Assembly (NCBI GenBank): GCA_039720395.1
Contig: CM077822.1
Coordinates: forward strand, 18,558,589-18,622,588
DNA from: Liquidambar formosana
Lineage: Eukaryota > Streptophyta > Magnoliopsida > Saxifragales > Altingiaceae
Reading direction: 5' to 3'
DNA length: 64,000 nucleotides
Both the position numbers and the translations under genes were made by a program. This document shows positions 1-11,302 of this stretch, in pieces. Each line of letters starts with the position of its first letter. Positions within the stretch are counted from its first letter, which is position 1. Under the pieces are notes generated by a model, which was given only the letters and a program-made list of their open reading frames with translations, had not been told where the DNA came from and did no database searches.

Positions 1-1157
1 TATTATCATGTATATTTTGTAATGCATGTACTGGGGGGTTTAGTTTACATAACCCTATATTTAGGAATGTTACATTTGGGAGTATATGGGTTGATATACT
101 TGTTATATCTTAGTTTATTTTGAATGTACATGCTATGTAAATTCTTGTTGGTCTATATTTTACATGTTTTACATAGCCTAACATGTTAAATAATTATAGA
201 ATAATTATATATTATTGATTTCTGGAATAACTAACACGTGTATGGGTTTTTATGCTTTTCATGACATTCATTGGCATAAAATGCATGAAATGGATTTAAT
301 TAATTACTTAGTAAAAGTATATTAAAAGGGTCATTGGATTTAGACTACTAGTGGTCAAGGGACTTAGCGGTGTTTTCCATTCCTTTGGTCCTACGTACTT
401 TCCGATTCCAGGTAGGAACTCTTGTGTTCCCAAATCAAAGGTTACTTTCCGGTTCCAGGTAGGAACCCTTGTGTTATCCTCTTGGAGGTAGGTTTAAATC
501 TTCCGTTTCCGCGCAAAGACTCCTGCGAGAGTGGTCGGTAATTATGGAATATGTTAAATAAATATGAGTCATATATCATTCATGACATTTCATGTGTTTC
601 ATTATATTTTAAGCATGATTTAAATTGGTTATATTATCATGCTTTGGTTATTTCTATATGAAAATTATATCTACTGAGTTTTATACTCACTCCTATATTT
701 TATAAACTCTTTTAAGATGATTTCATAGCTGGGGAGACCTTGCTTTGAGGTGTCATGCTTTAATTAGAACTAGCTAATTGTCATATTCTTTTGGAACAAT
801 ATTATGATCTTGAACAATTTTAATTTCATGGTTATGTATTAACTAAACACTTTTGTATTCAGCCAATGGGCACTGGACATATAATAACTTATGGGTTGTA
901 ATATTTTAATTTTATAAGTCTCTTTATATGGTTTATTTAGCACGTGATGATACTAATAATGGATAGCAGGAAATTTTATTACTATTTTATACAAGTTTTT
1001 ATTATGATATGTTCCATTTAAGAATGGGTTATGCCAAAATTTTTATTGAAATTACAGGTTTTCTAACACATGCCAACCACGTGTTTCCTAAATGATTTTC
1101 TAAATTAAACTGATTTTATTAATATTGATCACGGCTTAATTAATTTGGGTCGTGACA
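1..1157 (+). mobile_element. 3' part of an LTR, probably Ty3/gypsy chromovirus (Tekay-like)
   Basis: An AT-rich, non-coding stretch ending in GGGTCGTGACA, an end typical of Tekay/Del-type LTRs. It contains a CTGAGTTTTATACTCAC-type segment near 674 and a duplicated short motif (ccggttccaggtaggaacyc, near 400 and 450). No PBS follows the end, so this is probably a solo LTR or a remnant. Its 5' end lies outside the window. The family assignment rests on the terminal motif only and is tentative. Confidence 0.35.
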
Positions 1158-1457
1158 TAGACTTTTGACATTTCATATTTATAAAAGAGTTAGGGAGAAC
1201 AAATTTGCACACATTCATATCACTTGGAAAAAGCATTTTACTGCAATTTTAAAGGAGAACTAGAAGGCAATCAAGTCAAACAAGAAGGAAGAACGCAGCA
1301 AAGACCTTTGCTTTGTTGTAAGCACTTTGGTAAGTGAGAACAATTTTACAATTCAACACCCATGGAAACTTTTTCTATTTCATCAGCCTGGAATTTATTA
1401 AACAATAAAAGGATGCAATGAGTTGGGCTGATTTGATTTCGTTCTTTAAATCTATTC
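1158..1457. other. Unassigned flank left of element A
   Basis: No open frame is supported here. A TATA-like TTATAAAAG lies near 1190, followed by an A-rich leader-like stretch with a possible splice donor around 1319. This is the left half of the site into which element A inserted. It joins conceptually to base 22110, and I do not recognise the joined sequence. Confidence 0.3.
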
Positions 1458-1462
1458 CCCAT
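1458..1462. repeat. Target site duplication of element A (left copy)
   Basis: The five bases CCCAT immediately precede the LTR. The same CCCAT follows the other LTR at 22105-22109. A 5-bp duplication is the usual size for Ty3/gypsy integrase, so 1463-22104 is one complete insertion. Confidence 0.95.
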
Positions 1463-4400
1463 TGTGAACCCACGAAAAAGCGCGGCGCCCACAAGGGTTT
1501 GGCAAGAATATATATGGGGGTTTAAAGACAACAAACAAAAAGGGAGTCGCCACCTCATTTTTTAGGGAAAGAGGAAAACCACAAAAATGTTTTATTTTCA
1601 AAACCACATGACTCCATTAAAGGAAAAACACAGTCTGTGAAACCAGAAAATTGGATCCGGGGGCTAAGTTACGACGTGGGAAGGTTCTGGGCAAAAACCC
1701 ATAGGCACCCACATCGCCCGAGTTGGTCTCTTAATTTAATTGGGCTAACTTAATATCTTTTCCACTCAAATATCATCATATATCATCACAAGGCAGCATG
1801 CATATCATATATTCTATCGAATCATCTCATGTATAATCAAACAAACAAAACAAAACAGAAAAAAGAAGAAAAGAAAAGAAAAACCTAGGATACTTGGATC
1901 CTAGGACGGACTTGAGCCTCACGAAGAGCGCCTACGTACCATGCAGCGAAATACATGGATCAAAGTCCACGTAGTTCGAAAAGAATAGGGTTACAACCTA
2001 ATACAAACCTATGGTAAAAACCTTAGGTTTCCTCATTTGAAAATATATTGATTTAATCCAAAACAGAAAACTTCCATAAGAGGAAAACCTTGATAAAAAC
2101 CAGAATTTTATATTGAAGGGAACCTTTGATTATTACCATAAGCTTGTATTAAGAAGTAACCCTAGGAGGGAGAAAAGAAAAGAAAGAAAAGAAAGGTGAA
2201 TTGGGGCACCTTCAAACCCTACTTACCTGAGCGCACAAGCTCCAAACATTAGCCATTTCAGACCATAGCAGCCCTATTTGCAATAGGACAAGCATTGTAC
2301 CTGTTTGCACCCTTACAAGTGCACACAATCATGCAAAGAAAACAATATCCTAATCTGGACAGAACCTTGACAAAGCCTAAAATCACCCATTAATCATGCA
2401 AACAACAAGAATAATGAATAACTAAGGACTCTAACTCAATCCTACATGCAATGACCTAACTAACATGCATAAAAACCTATGAAAGACACACTAACAAGCA
2501 TAAGAGACTCTAATAACATCAATAAACATGATAACAAAGCATACTCTAATGAAAAAGATGTCATTTTATGTAAAACATGAAAATAGACCTTCCTACGGCG
2601 AGCTTTCTTAAGCGAAACTATCCTAGGATAATTTCACGTAAGAAAGTCGTTATGGGTAGGTGCAATCAACATATCCTACGTAAAATATATACCATAGAAC
2701 ACAACAGAAAAGATTTCATGCTTAAACACATCACAGAAGACTCTCATGCAAAACCTCACTCAACGAAAAGGATAATTATCCTTAAAAAAAGGATAACGTC
2801 TCCAAAAACCCTATACAATATACTATATGAATGCAAACCTAGCATGATTCAACTATATGCAGCATATATAGAATGACTATGATGAGCAACAGCTCAAAAA
2901 GCTAAGCTAAGCATGCTGTATAAGACCTATGCGACTTCAGGGTTATCGAAACCCTAATCTTGCAAATATGCATAAAAACCTACTAAATGATTCTAAGACA
3001 TGCTCAAATTATCATGAATATCATTCATATAGCATATATTAACTAACAGGAACATCAACACATGATAACTATCACAGCAACCTAAACATGTGAACTATGC
3101 ATGATTTAAGAAGATAGAGCGAATCAGGCTATCAAATCTTTGGTAAACCAGGGATTGTCAAGCATATAAAGCCATAAACTATCCTAAAATCATTCATATA
3201 CTATCCTAAAAACATGGAACTAACCTAACATGTGGAGCTATATCATGCACTAGAACTACCATAGGAGAAGAAGAAGAAGAAAGAGAAGCAAGAGAAGCAG
3301 AGAATTCATGTTCAGCACTAAAAGGATAGGCTTACCTCTTGTAGACTCTTCCTTGTCTTCAAACCTCTTGTTTGCTTGCTTGCTTGGGGTTGAAGAGCCT
3401 CCTCTTGAAGTCCTTCTAGCTCTCCAAACTCGTAGCTCCCTCTCTCTCTAAGTGTAAAGTGCAATTAACCTCTCCTATGTGCTGAATATCATGTCCTTTA
3501 TATAGAGAACTGACCCCCTAAACCAATGGCTAGGATTAATTCATTAAATAATGATCCTAGGGCTATTAGAGACTCTCTTGGTGCTCAAACAACTCAAACC
3601 TACACACTCCTAAGCTCAGACAAGTTGTTTTGGCGGAGGAAACCGTCAAAAGAGGGATAGAGGAGTCAAAGTTTGAGTTAAAGAAGGACTCCTCGGGTGA
3701 CCAACTAGGCCTGGACGGTTAGCCGTCTGGGCCCAGACGGCTGACCGTCCAGCCCCGGACGGTTACCCGAGGCCCTCCTATATTTGCTCCGCTTTTGACT
3801 CCCACTTGCTGTAGAAGTCCTAAAATCTTCAAATTAAGTCCGATTTTGACGAAATAAAAGCCAAAACGACCGTGTTTCGAAGGGGCACACATTTTTAGGC
3901 ATTTTAGGACAAAAATCCTCAACCATGGGTGCATGGTTAGGTTTTACAAAGGTGGTTAACCATGGTGCTTCATCGTCGCTAAGCTGGGTTTGTACATAAG
4001 GTCGAACCGAATGCTTTCCCAATCGAAAATTGATCTTTCTAAACATGTTTAGGACATAAATAAAGCCCAATTGAAGTTATTTGAGAGAAAATTGGTGGGG
4101 TCTTATGAGTCAATTTGAGCAAACCAAGAAAGGGTCTTTTAGCCTACCCGAACCATTACGAGCCGAATTGATCTTAAACCATTAATTCATGAAATTGAAC
4201 CTATATATGGACTCTATATAACCATATGAACTTGATGGGATGACTCGGGATTCATTCCAAGGTCAAATGGAAAATATACGGCTTAAAAGACGATTATGCC
4301 CTTCAAGTCGCAAAAGTTCTTATTGACCATCGAAATGAACTCCAAATCACTTCAAAATTCATACACATGATATTCAATGCTATAGAAACTCAATTCAAAA

Positions 4401-4477
4401 GACTAGACTCAAAAAGGACTCAAAATCCTACATGAAATGATATGTCCTAGCTAAGGTGACAAAAATGGGGTGTGACA
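1463..4477 (-). repeat. 3' LTR of element A
   Basis: In element orientation it begins TGTCACACCCC (4477) and ends GGTTCACA (1463). It is 3015 bp. U3 holds a 38-bp near-perfect palindrome (3713-3750) inside a larger inverted module (3691-3772). A TATATAAA box lies at 3504-3497, a predicted leader intron runs 3335-2301 (GTAAG...CAG), and the conserved CTACGT/ACGTAG fold lies near 1970-1920. The 99-codon open frame inside it at 2577-2876 is also in the other LTR and is not considered a gene. Confidence 0.93.
3691..3772 (-). promoter_or_regulatory. Palindromic U3 module of element A (3' LTR copy)
   Basis: The module is bounded by CCTCGGGTGACC and GGTTACCCGAGG, which are inverted repeats of each other. 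Its core at 3713-3750 reads the same on both strands apart from one mismatched pair (arms GGACGGT...ACCGTCC around TGGGCCCA). It lies about 190 bp upstream of the LTR TATA box at 3504-3497. The 5' LTR copy is at 21318-21399 and has lost part of the symmetry. Related modules stand upstream of the antisense genes at 6529, 9837 and 58861. A role as a protein-binding or enhancer element is inferred. Confidence 0.6.
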
Positions 4478-4490
4478 GAAGCCCCTCATT
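4478..4490 (-). other. Polypurine tract of element A
   Basis: Directly upstream of the 3' LTR the minus strand reads AATGAGGGGCTTC. The identical 13-mer precedes the 3' LTR of element B at 61627-61639. The position and the AATGAGGGG core fit the plus-strand primer site for reverse transcription. Confidence 0.75.
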
Positions 4491-4497
4491 GGTGAAC

Positions 4498-6330
4498 AAG
4501 TTTCACTTGCGAGCCAATGATCAAAGAACAACCCATTTTTATTTGATGGATTAAGCTCATTAATACCAACAAACTCAAATGGAATCAAAAGGATGGACTT
4601 CGTTATATCCAAGCATGCGACGATTTCATCGAAGCTAATAATTGATTGCATACCAACATTCGTTGGTGCGCTCATGCAAATGCCTTTACCATGCACTAAT
4701 TGCATTAGTGATATAACAACGCATTCTTGCTTGATGGATTAATCTCATTAATACCAACAAGCTCAAATAGAACCATAAGGATAGACTTCGTCATATCCAA
4801 GCATGCGACGATTTCATCGAAGCAAAGAATTGAATGCATTTCTATACATGCCAACATTCGTTGGTGCGCTCATGCAAATGCCTTTACCATGCACTAATTG
4901 CATTAGTGATATCCACATGGTCTTCTCATGATGCAAAGCTAGTTGCACTAGTGCATCACAAGGTACCCTACCAATCTCATTGGCATTCTCAAAATGAGTT
5001 ATTTCATAACTCATAAATCATCATTTTATGTGAATTATTGGTGAATTGAATGTCCATCAATTCAAAACCAAGGGCATTTCATGCCAGTCTTACTGGGGAT
5101 AACAAATGTGGTGAGTTATTTCATAACTCATGACTCATCAAATTATGATTTCATGCCACTTTCAGTGGAAACAACAAAGATATGGAGTTATTTCATAACC
5201 CTTGAATCATCATTTCATGTGAAATTGTGATTTCATGCCACTTTCTGTGGGAGTAACAAAGACAGGGAGTTATTTCATAACCCATGGATCATTTCATGTG
5301 AAATTATGCCACTTTCTGTGGAAGTAACAAAAATGGGGAGTTATTGCATAACTTATGAATCGTCATTTCATGTGAAGTTGTGCCACTTTCTGTGGAAGTA
5401 ACAAAGACGGGGAGTTATTGCATAACTCATGGATCGTCATTTCATGTGAAATTGTGATTTCATGCCACTTTCTGTGGAAGTAACAAAGACAGGGAGTTAT
5501 TGCATAACTTATGAATCGTCATTTCATGTGAAGTTGTGCCACTTTCTGTGGAAGTAATAAAGATGGGGAGTTATTGCATAACTCATGAATCGTCATTTCA
5601 TGTGAAGTTGTGCCACTTTCTGTGGAAGTAACAAAGACGGGGAGTTATTGCATAACTCATGGATCGTCATTTCATGTGAAATTGTGTTTATCACATGATA
5701 TGAGACCCAATTGCAAGTCAATTGGTTCAAAATCAAGCTCATTTCTTATCATTTTATGTGAAACCATCCTTATCACATGGAATGACAATGTACTGGGAGT
5801 CATTTAACTCCAAATCAAGTGCATTTCATGTGAAATTGTCTTTATCACATGAAATGATAATGTATTGAGAGTCGTTCAACTCTAAATCAAGTGCATTTCA
5901 TGTGGAATTGTCTTTATCACATGAAATGATAATGTATTGAGAGTCATTCAACTCAAAATCAAGTTCATTACTTATCATTTCATGTGAAATTATCTTTAAC
6001 ACATGAAATGACATTGAATTGAATTGATTGAAAATCAAGCTTATTTCATGTCATTTCATGTGAAATTAACTTTATCACATGATACAACATTGATTTTGAA
6101 AGTCAATTGATTGAAAAACAAAGTGCATTTCATGCCCTCTTCACAAAGATAGCAAGTTACTTCGTAACTAGCATAGCTCATGAATCGTCATTTCATGTGA
6201 AGTTATCTTTATCACATGACTAGCAAGTCATTTCATTATCTTTATCACATGATATGATATCATTATCATCTCCTAGAGAATTGAATTCCAAGACTTGAAA
6301 GTCAATCAATTCAACACTAAGCTCATTTCA
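4498..6330 (-). repeat. Hairpin-rich tandem repeats in the 3' untranslated region of element A
   Basis: Three repeat types follow one another. A unit of about 190 bp is duplicated at roughly 4539-4708 and 4732-4910. A unit of about 74 bp (spacings 70, 74, 82, 74, 74) recurs between about 4990 and 5690 and holds CCACTTTCTGTGG and GAGTTAT-TGC-ATAACTC hairpins. A unit of about 73-77 bp lies between about 5690 and 6330; it has CATTTCATGTGA pairing with TCACATGAAATG. Tandem repeats just inside the 3' LTR are a recognised feature of Ogre/Tat elements and can seed satellites. Confidence 0.85.
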
Positions 6331-6528
6331 TGAGAAAGCCATTTATCATGGCTATTGCAACTCCTCGTTATGCGGGCGAATACAATCACCCAAGGTTCAA
6401 AAATTTCATTGAAACTTGATAAACTTGAGGGATATATTCATCCCATAACTCAAGGATTGCACAAAAAGTCAATTCGAAGAAGTTTAGAGGTCGCAAGCAC
6501 GCGAAACGGGGCAAACGGGCAAAGCGGG

Positions 6529-6609
6529 CTAGGGTGACCATCTGCCCTCAGATGGTCAACCGTCCAGGGCAAGACGGCTGACCGTCCAAGGGTGGATGGT
6601 TACCCAGGC
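6529..6609 (+). promoter_or_regulatory. Inverted GC-rich module upstream of the antisense PMD gene
   Basis: It starts with CTAGGGTGACC and ends with GGTTACCCAGG, with internal ACCGTCC/GACGGCTGACCGTCC repeats closely matching the U3 palindrome of the LTR. A weak TTTTTAAA box lies about 20 bp downstream (near 6630). A CT-rich leader then runs to the first exon at 6893. The match in sequence and position to the modules at 9837 and 58861 suggests a shared promoter part. Function is inferred. Confidence 0.5.
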
Positions 6610-6892
6610 CACCATTGAGAAATTTCTGGGTTTTTAAACCCATGTTTGCCCACTCATTCTCACATTCACCCAACCCGAAAATTAGAGAGTTTCTCTCTCT
6701 AAACTCTCATCCCATCTTCTCCAACTCTCATTCTCTCATTCCTACTTCAAAACCATTCAATCCAAACATCAAATGCACATCAAACAACAACAAATCAAGC
6801 ACATTTAGCAATCAAAACAACCAATTCACATCATCTTGTGAAATCAAACCAAATCAAACCCATTTTTCCCAAACCCAACTCCATCATCAAGG

Positions 6893-9556
6893 ATGTCATC
6901 AAGCAAGGACTCAAGCACCAAGTATCCATTCTATGGGGTCAAAAGCACATACAAGGCACCACTCTATGATGCCCCACAAGCTAGGGTGTTGCTTGAACCC
7001 GAGAAGCATCTCTCATTCATCCATTCCCAACAAGAAGTAAGTTTACCCAACTTAACACTTTTCTCTTGAATCTTTCGATTCTTTTGATGAAATTGCATTC
7101 CCTTCTACTTCTTTTGAATACCCCTTGGGTTGTTGAGTGATATCCCTTGATTTGGCAAGGATTGAACACACAAATTCTTTTCATTTGAAAGCTTAAAAAA
7201 TGGCACCCGCCAAGTGTTCGATGAAATTCCCAAGTGAAATAAAGATGTTCAATCTTCACCAAATCAATGTATATCAACAAGTAAACATTCAAATGAGTAA
7301 TATGCTATGATTTAGCAAGGGTTGATCATACAAAATTCTTTTGTTTCAAGACTTGGGAGGTGTCACCCACCAAGTGTTCGATAAAATGCCCAAGTGATAA
7401 AAAAGTGTTCAATCCTTGCCAAATTAAGGCACATGAACAAGTAAACTCATAAACATCCATTAGCAATTCATTTCATGAATAAAAACAACTTTTTAACATC
7501 TTTTAGAAAACAATTTGAAACCAATTGCTAGTGCAAGCTTATTATTTCCATGTTCTTTCAACTAACTCTCAAGGTATTTTCAATGGCTATAGCCCAACTT
7601 TCAGGAGATGCGCACTAGGTCCTCTGTCAAAGGACTCATTGAATGGTGGCGAAACATGGAAAACTTCCAACCCATTGCCAAGGGCTATGTTGAAAAGGCC
7701 GGTTTTGGTCCATTCCTAGACTCTTTGTGGAATGACCAATGTGATAGGCAAGCTTTGCTAGCCTTGTCTGAGCTATGGTGGGACACCACCAATACATTCC
7801 ACTTTGGCTTTGGGGAGATGACACTAACCCCCAAGGACTTCACCATGATCACGGGCTTAAGCATTAAAGGCAAAAGCTTGGAGTTCTATGAGGAGGCTCA
7901 CACGGATGAGGATTATCTCCTAGCTTACCTTGCGATGGAGATCGAGGTAATCAAGAAAGCGGTGCGACGCACTTGGCTTTTCAACAAGTTTGCTAAGCAA
8001 AGGGAGAGCGAGGGTGTGAGCCCCGATTGCATTACAAGGGCATTCCTTCTGTACATGATCTCATGCACATTCTTTGCCGGCACGGGCGACCTAGCCCCTT
8101 TGGGTCTTCTTGCAAGCATGGAAGATGTTGACAAGATTAGGAAATTCAACTGGGGAGGGGCTGCTCTAGCCACCATGTATCGCACAATGTGTGACATGTC
8201 ACGTGGTGTGACTAAGGACTTTGGCGGGATGCCCTTTATTTGGGAGGTAATGCTACTTCCCTTTCATTCCTTTTTATTTTTTCCTTATATTATCTTTCTT
8301 TTTGACTTTTTTTTTTCAATTTTTGATAGGTTTGGTGCTATAAGTACCTCAACCTATGTCGCCCATCCCTTGCTGAGGAAACCATTGAATGGCCTACCCA
8401 CAAGAATTACTCTCCTAGTTATGTGTCCATCCGGGCGGCGAATCGTCATGATTACGCCTTTGCTAGAGCTCACCTAGCAAACCTTACTGCCGATATGGTG
8501 AAATTCTTTCCCCATTCTTTTCCTTTTCTTTTTTACTCCCAATTTCTCATTTTGGATTTTTTGAACAGATTGAGTGGAATCCCTGGAAGATATGGGTACC
8601 AATGCTACCCAAGCGATGCATTCCTAGCTTGATGCTGACGGGCAAAAGGGTGCTCTTGGAAGGCCCCGTGGGTAGGTATTGGTACCTAGGAGAGCGTGTC
8701 CTACGCCAAGTCATGGGTGATGTGAATGCCGCCATGGCTCCAATGCCTCCACCACTTAACATGAGGCATGCTAACTTAATGGAGGGGGAGGAGTTGTGGG
8801 ATGCCTTGAGAGCTGGGATGCGGAGGAGTTCACTTCTCCTGACATTGCATATGACACTTTCTGTCTCCAATATCTGATGAGGCCCAGGGTGACAGGCTTC
8901 CCTCCTCAGGGGGTAAGTCTTTAACATTCTCCTAGCCTTTTCTTTTTGATAGAGATTCTATTTAATAGGCGAACATTTGCAGGGTCGGCGAGCACGAGGG
9001 CATAGCTCGACAGTGGGCTCAGGAGTGGTTCCTGGCTCTGAGGAAGATGAGATGGAGGGGGATAGGTCACTACCCTTGCCTCAGCCGAATTGGTTCATTG
9101 ATTTGTGCAGTGGGTCAGACTTTGTCAAGACCGCTATCACTCATCCTGCATTTGATGAGTCCCCCAGGATCGACCCAAATCGAGAACAGGTGAGTTCTCT
9201 TTATGGGTATTTCTTTCTTTCTTTGAACATTGCCTTCAATTTTACCCTTATTGATTATCCTAGGTGCCTGTGGCGTATGCTCAAGAGTTTATTGACCTGA
9301 GTGAGGGCTTGAGGCGTGACCTTGTGAGGATGAGCTTAGCCAAATCCATGGCGGAAGCTCGTTTGGATGTCATGGTAAGTGTTCCACCTATTCAAAGTTC
9401 TCATATGTGGTTTTCAACCAACTCTATTCATACTTAGCCTCTTTGCAATGGATTTTGTATATGCAGCCACCACCGGCAATGCGCCCTCCTAGAGCACCTC
9501 ATGGGGGTCGTGACGGAACAGGGCCGAGCCGCAAAAGAAGCTCTGGGAACCGCTGA
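6893..9556 (+). pseudogene. Seven-exon plant mobile domain (PMD) gene, antisense within element A; one frameshift
   Basis: Predicted exons are 6893-7036, 7605-8246, 8330-8497, 8569-8912, 8983-9189, 9264-9374 and 9467-9556. Every intron starts GT and ends AG, and every junction falls between codons (phase 0). The product would be about 567 residues. Exon 2 shows the PMD/aminotransferase-like pattern known from Arabidopsis MAIN and MAIL1: a WW-T-TFHFGFGEMTLT block, a CITRAFLLYMI helix and a WGGAALATMYR block, then a WEVWCYKY segment across the exon 2/3 junction. The C-terminus is basic (PSRKRSSGNR), possibly a nuclear signal. Exon 4 is 344 nt, one short of a codon multiple. The frame breaks around 8816 and is recovered one base over, so a single-base deletion inactivates this copy unless it is corrected by splicing. 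Introns survive because the gene is antisense to the element's genomic RNA. Exact function is unknown. Confidence 0.8.
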
Positions 9557-9836
9557 GTTCATTTACTTTCTTGTTGGGCTTGTAGAATTAACGAGACAAT
9601 GGCTATCTTTTTGCATTTCATGCTTGTGTTTTGTACTTGCCACCTAAAACCAACTCTCTTATCCCTTAGTATGGATACTTGTTGTGCTTGTTTGAATCTA
9701 TCATGATGATGTTAGGGTGCCTTTCTTATGTAAATTTGAGTCAATATGAGTTCATAGGAGTGAAAATGGCCTAAAAAGGCCATCCGAACGCGAAAATAGG
9801 CAAAACCGGGCGAAACAAGGCAAAACAAGGCGGAGG

Positions 9837-9968
9837 CCTCGGGTGACCATCTGGCCCTGGACGGTCACCCGAGGTCGACGCGCTTTTTCGCGATTTTTCA
9901 GGAATTTTGCGATTTTGACGGTTCTACTTCCTTTAGGACTCGAATTTGTGACCCTTTTCCTATAAAAA
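9837..9968 (+). promoter_or_regulatory. Promoter of the 428-aa antisense gene: inverted module plus TATA box
   Basis: The inverted repeat CCTCGGGTGACC / GGTCACCCGAGG occupies 9837-9874, with GGACGGT inside. TATAAAAA follows at 9961-9968, 48 bp before the ATG. Element B has the same layout in front of its homologous gene (module 58861-58921, CTATAAAAA at 58774-58766). Conservation of TATA, spacing and module supports a real internal promoter on the strand opposite to gag-pol. Confidence 0.7.
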
Positions 9969-10015
9969 CACATGAGGGGAGTCTTCTAACTCACCTATTT
10001 TCATTGATAATAATT

Positions 10016-11302
10016 ATGGAAGCCTTGGATGAGTTCTTAAGAGGGTTTTTGGCAGTCATGCCTGCCAAAGACAAAGCTGAGTTTAGGCGCTTCGGCTTGG
10101 AACCGTTGCTCTCTATAAGGCACATGAAGCTCGAAACGACTCTTCTCACCGCTGCTACATACTTCTGGGATCCTCAAATCCATGTCTTTCGATTTAATTA
10201 TGAAGAAATATGCCCAACCATGGAGGAATTCTGTGCTTTATTTGGAGTTTTGCCCGCAGGGCCATTCATTCTTCCTACACCTCGCTCGGATTACCTTGCT
10301 TCCTTCTCGGATTTTCTTGGCATTCCTCAAAGGGACGCAACGATCTTTGTCAAGAACCATATGGTGGACTTAATGAAGTTAGCAACCTCATTCTTGGCTC
10401 ATGATAGCGAAGGTACTCTGACTTTCACCCCTCAAATTCAGCATGCACTCGCTTTCTGTTTAATTGGTCGCTTTCTCATCTCCACCGGCACTCTTCAAGC
10501 CCCTGTTCAAATATGCGAGCTGGTTGCCCCTCTTCTCAAGCGACATAACATCATTCCCTTGGTATTAGCTGAAACCTTCAATGGTTTAGATAAAATTCAC
10601 GGCAACCCCAAAGTGCCTTTAGAAGGTAGCCCCTTTTTACTGCAAATGTGGCTGCTCGAGCGCTTGAACTTTCTATCTCCCACCACTATCAATCCATACA
10701 AGCCTCAGCACTTCTGTCTGCGCCGAGTTGAACTCCCAGGGCCATTCTCTTTAAGAGATTGGTTGGGTTATTTCCAAACGCTGTTATGGCGGAACATCAA
10801 ATGGTACGTCTTCACATGGGGGTGTAAAGAGCAGGTACTTTTTCGAACCTCGGGATGTGCTTTTGTCAAACTCATAGGACTGAGATCGACTTCCTTCTAT
10901 TGGACTTCGAGAATTCTTCGCCAGATGGGCGCCATGCAAACCATACCGTCCTTAACAGGACCTTGTTGCTCTGTGGAACCTGTCGGTCCTATTATAATCA
11001 AGTGGGCGAGGACTCGCTGGCCTACAGACCTGAAATTGACTCGGATTGCCAACACTGAAGCACCTTTCGAGATGAGTAGAGAATACAAGCAATGGTTGAA
11101 GGATGATTTGGGCAACAGGGAGACTTCTCGCCGAGAAAGAATTTATGACCTTATCAAGGACACGAGATTTGGACTTTGCAGAGAAGACATTCTTGAAGCA
11201 GTGGAGGCATCCCACGACCATAACTTGCGAAAGAAAAGAAGACTTGATAGAGAGAGACAGAAGACAAACAAAATGACTCTGAAGAAACTCAAGAGGACTT
11301 AA
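10016..11302 (+). CDS. Antisense 428-aa PMD-like protein of element A
   Basis: A single open frame of 428 codons, placed at the ATG 48 bp after the TATA box; the frame is open 12 nt further upstream without an ATG. Residues 40-80 hold a TAATYFWDP...FRFNYEE..PTMEEFCALFG block. This resembles the N-terminal part of PMD/aminotransferase-like proteins and the extra ORF of some Ogre elements. A central ALAFCLIGRFL helix and a SPFLLQMWLLERL block follow the same plan. The C-terminal 25 residues are strongly basic (LRKKRR...KKLKRT), suggesting nuclear localisation. The gene points toward the integrase gene and ends 336 bp from the integrase stop. Element B carries a homologue of exactly the same length at 58717-57431, also uninterrupted. 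Biochemical function is unknown. PMD proteins of the host act in gene expression and transposon silencing, so an effect on silencing is a guess. Confidence 0.85.
   Translation: MEALDEFLRGFLAVMPAKDKAEFRRFGLEPLLSIRHMKLETTLLTAATYFWDPQIHVFRFNYEEICPTMEEFCALFGVLPAGPFILPTPRSDYLASFSDFLGIPQRDATIFVKNHMVDLMKLATSFLAHDSEGTLTFTPQIQHALAFCLIGRFLISTGTLQAPVQICELVAPLLKRHNIIPLVLAETFNGLDKIHGNPKVPLEGSPFLLQMWLLERLNFLSPTTINPYKPQHFCLRRVELPGPFSLRDWLGYFQTLLWRNIKWYVFTWGCKEQVLFRTSGCAFVKLIGLRSTSFYWTSRILRQMGAMQTIPSLTGPCCSVEPVGPIIIKWARTRWPTDLKLTRIANTEAPFEMSREYKQWLKDDLGNRETSRRERIYDLIKDTRFGLCREDILEAVEASHDHNLRKKRRLDRERQKTNKMTLKKLKRT

Noticed and set aside
2577..2876. 99-codon frame repeated at 20207-20506
   Set aside because: It lies inside the LTRs of A, in the predicted leader intron; both copies exist only because LTRs are duplicated. 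No family resemblance.
6615..7040. 141-codon frame upstream of the PMD gene
   Set aside because: Low-complexity Ser/Asn-rich translation of a CT-rich leader. The exon starting at 6893 in another frame joins correctly to exon 2, so this frame is a shadow.
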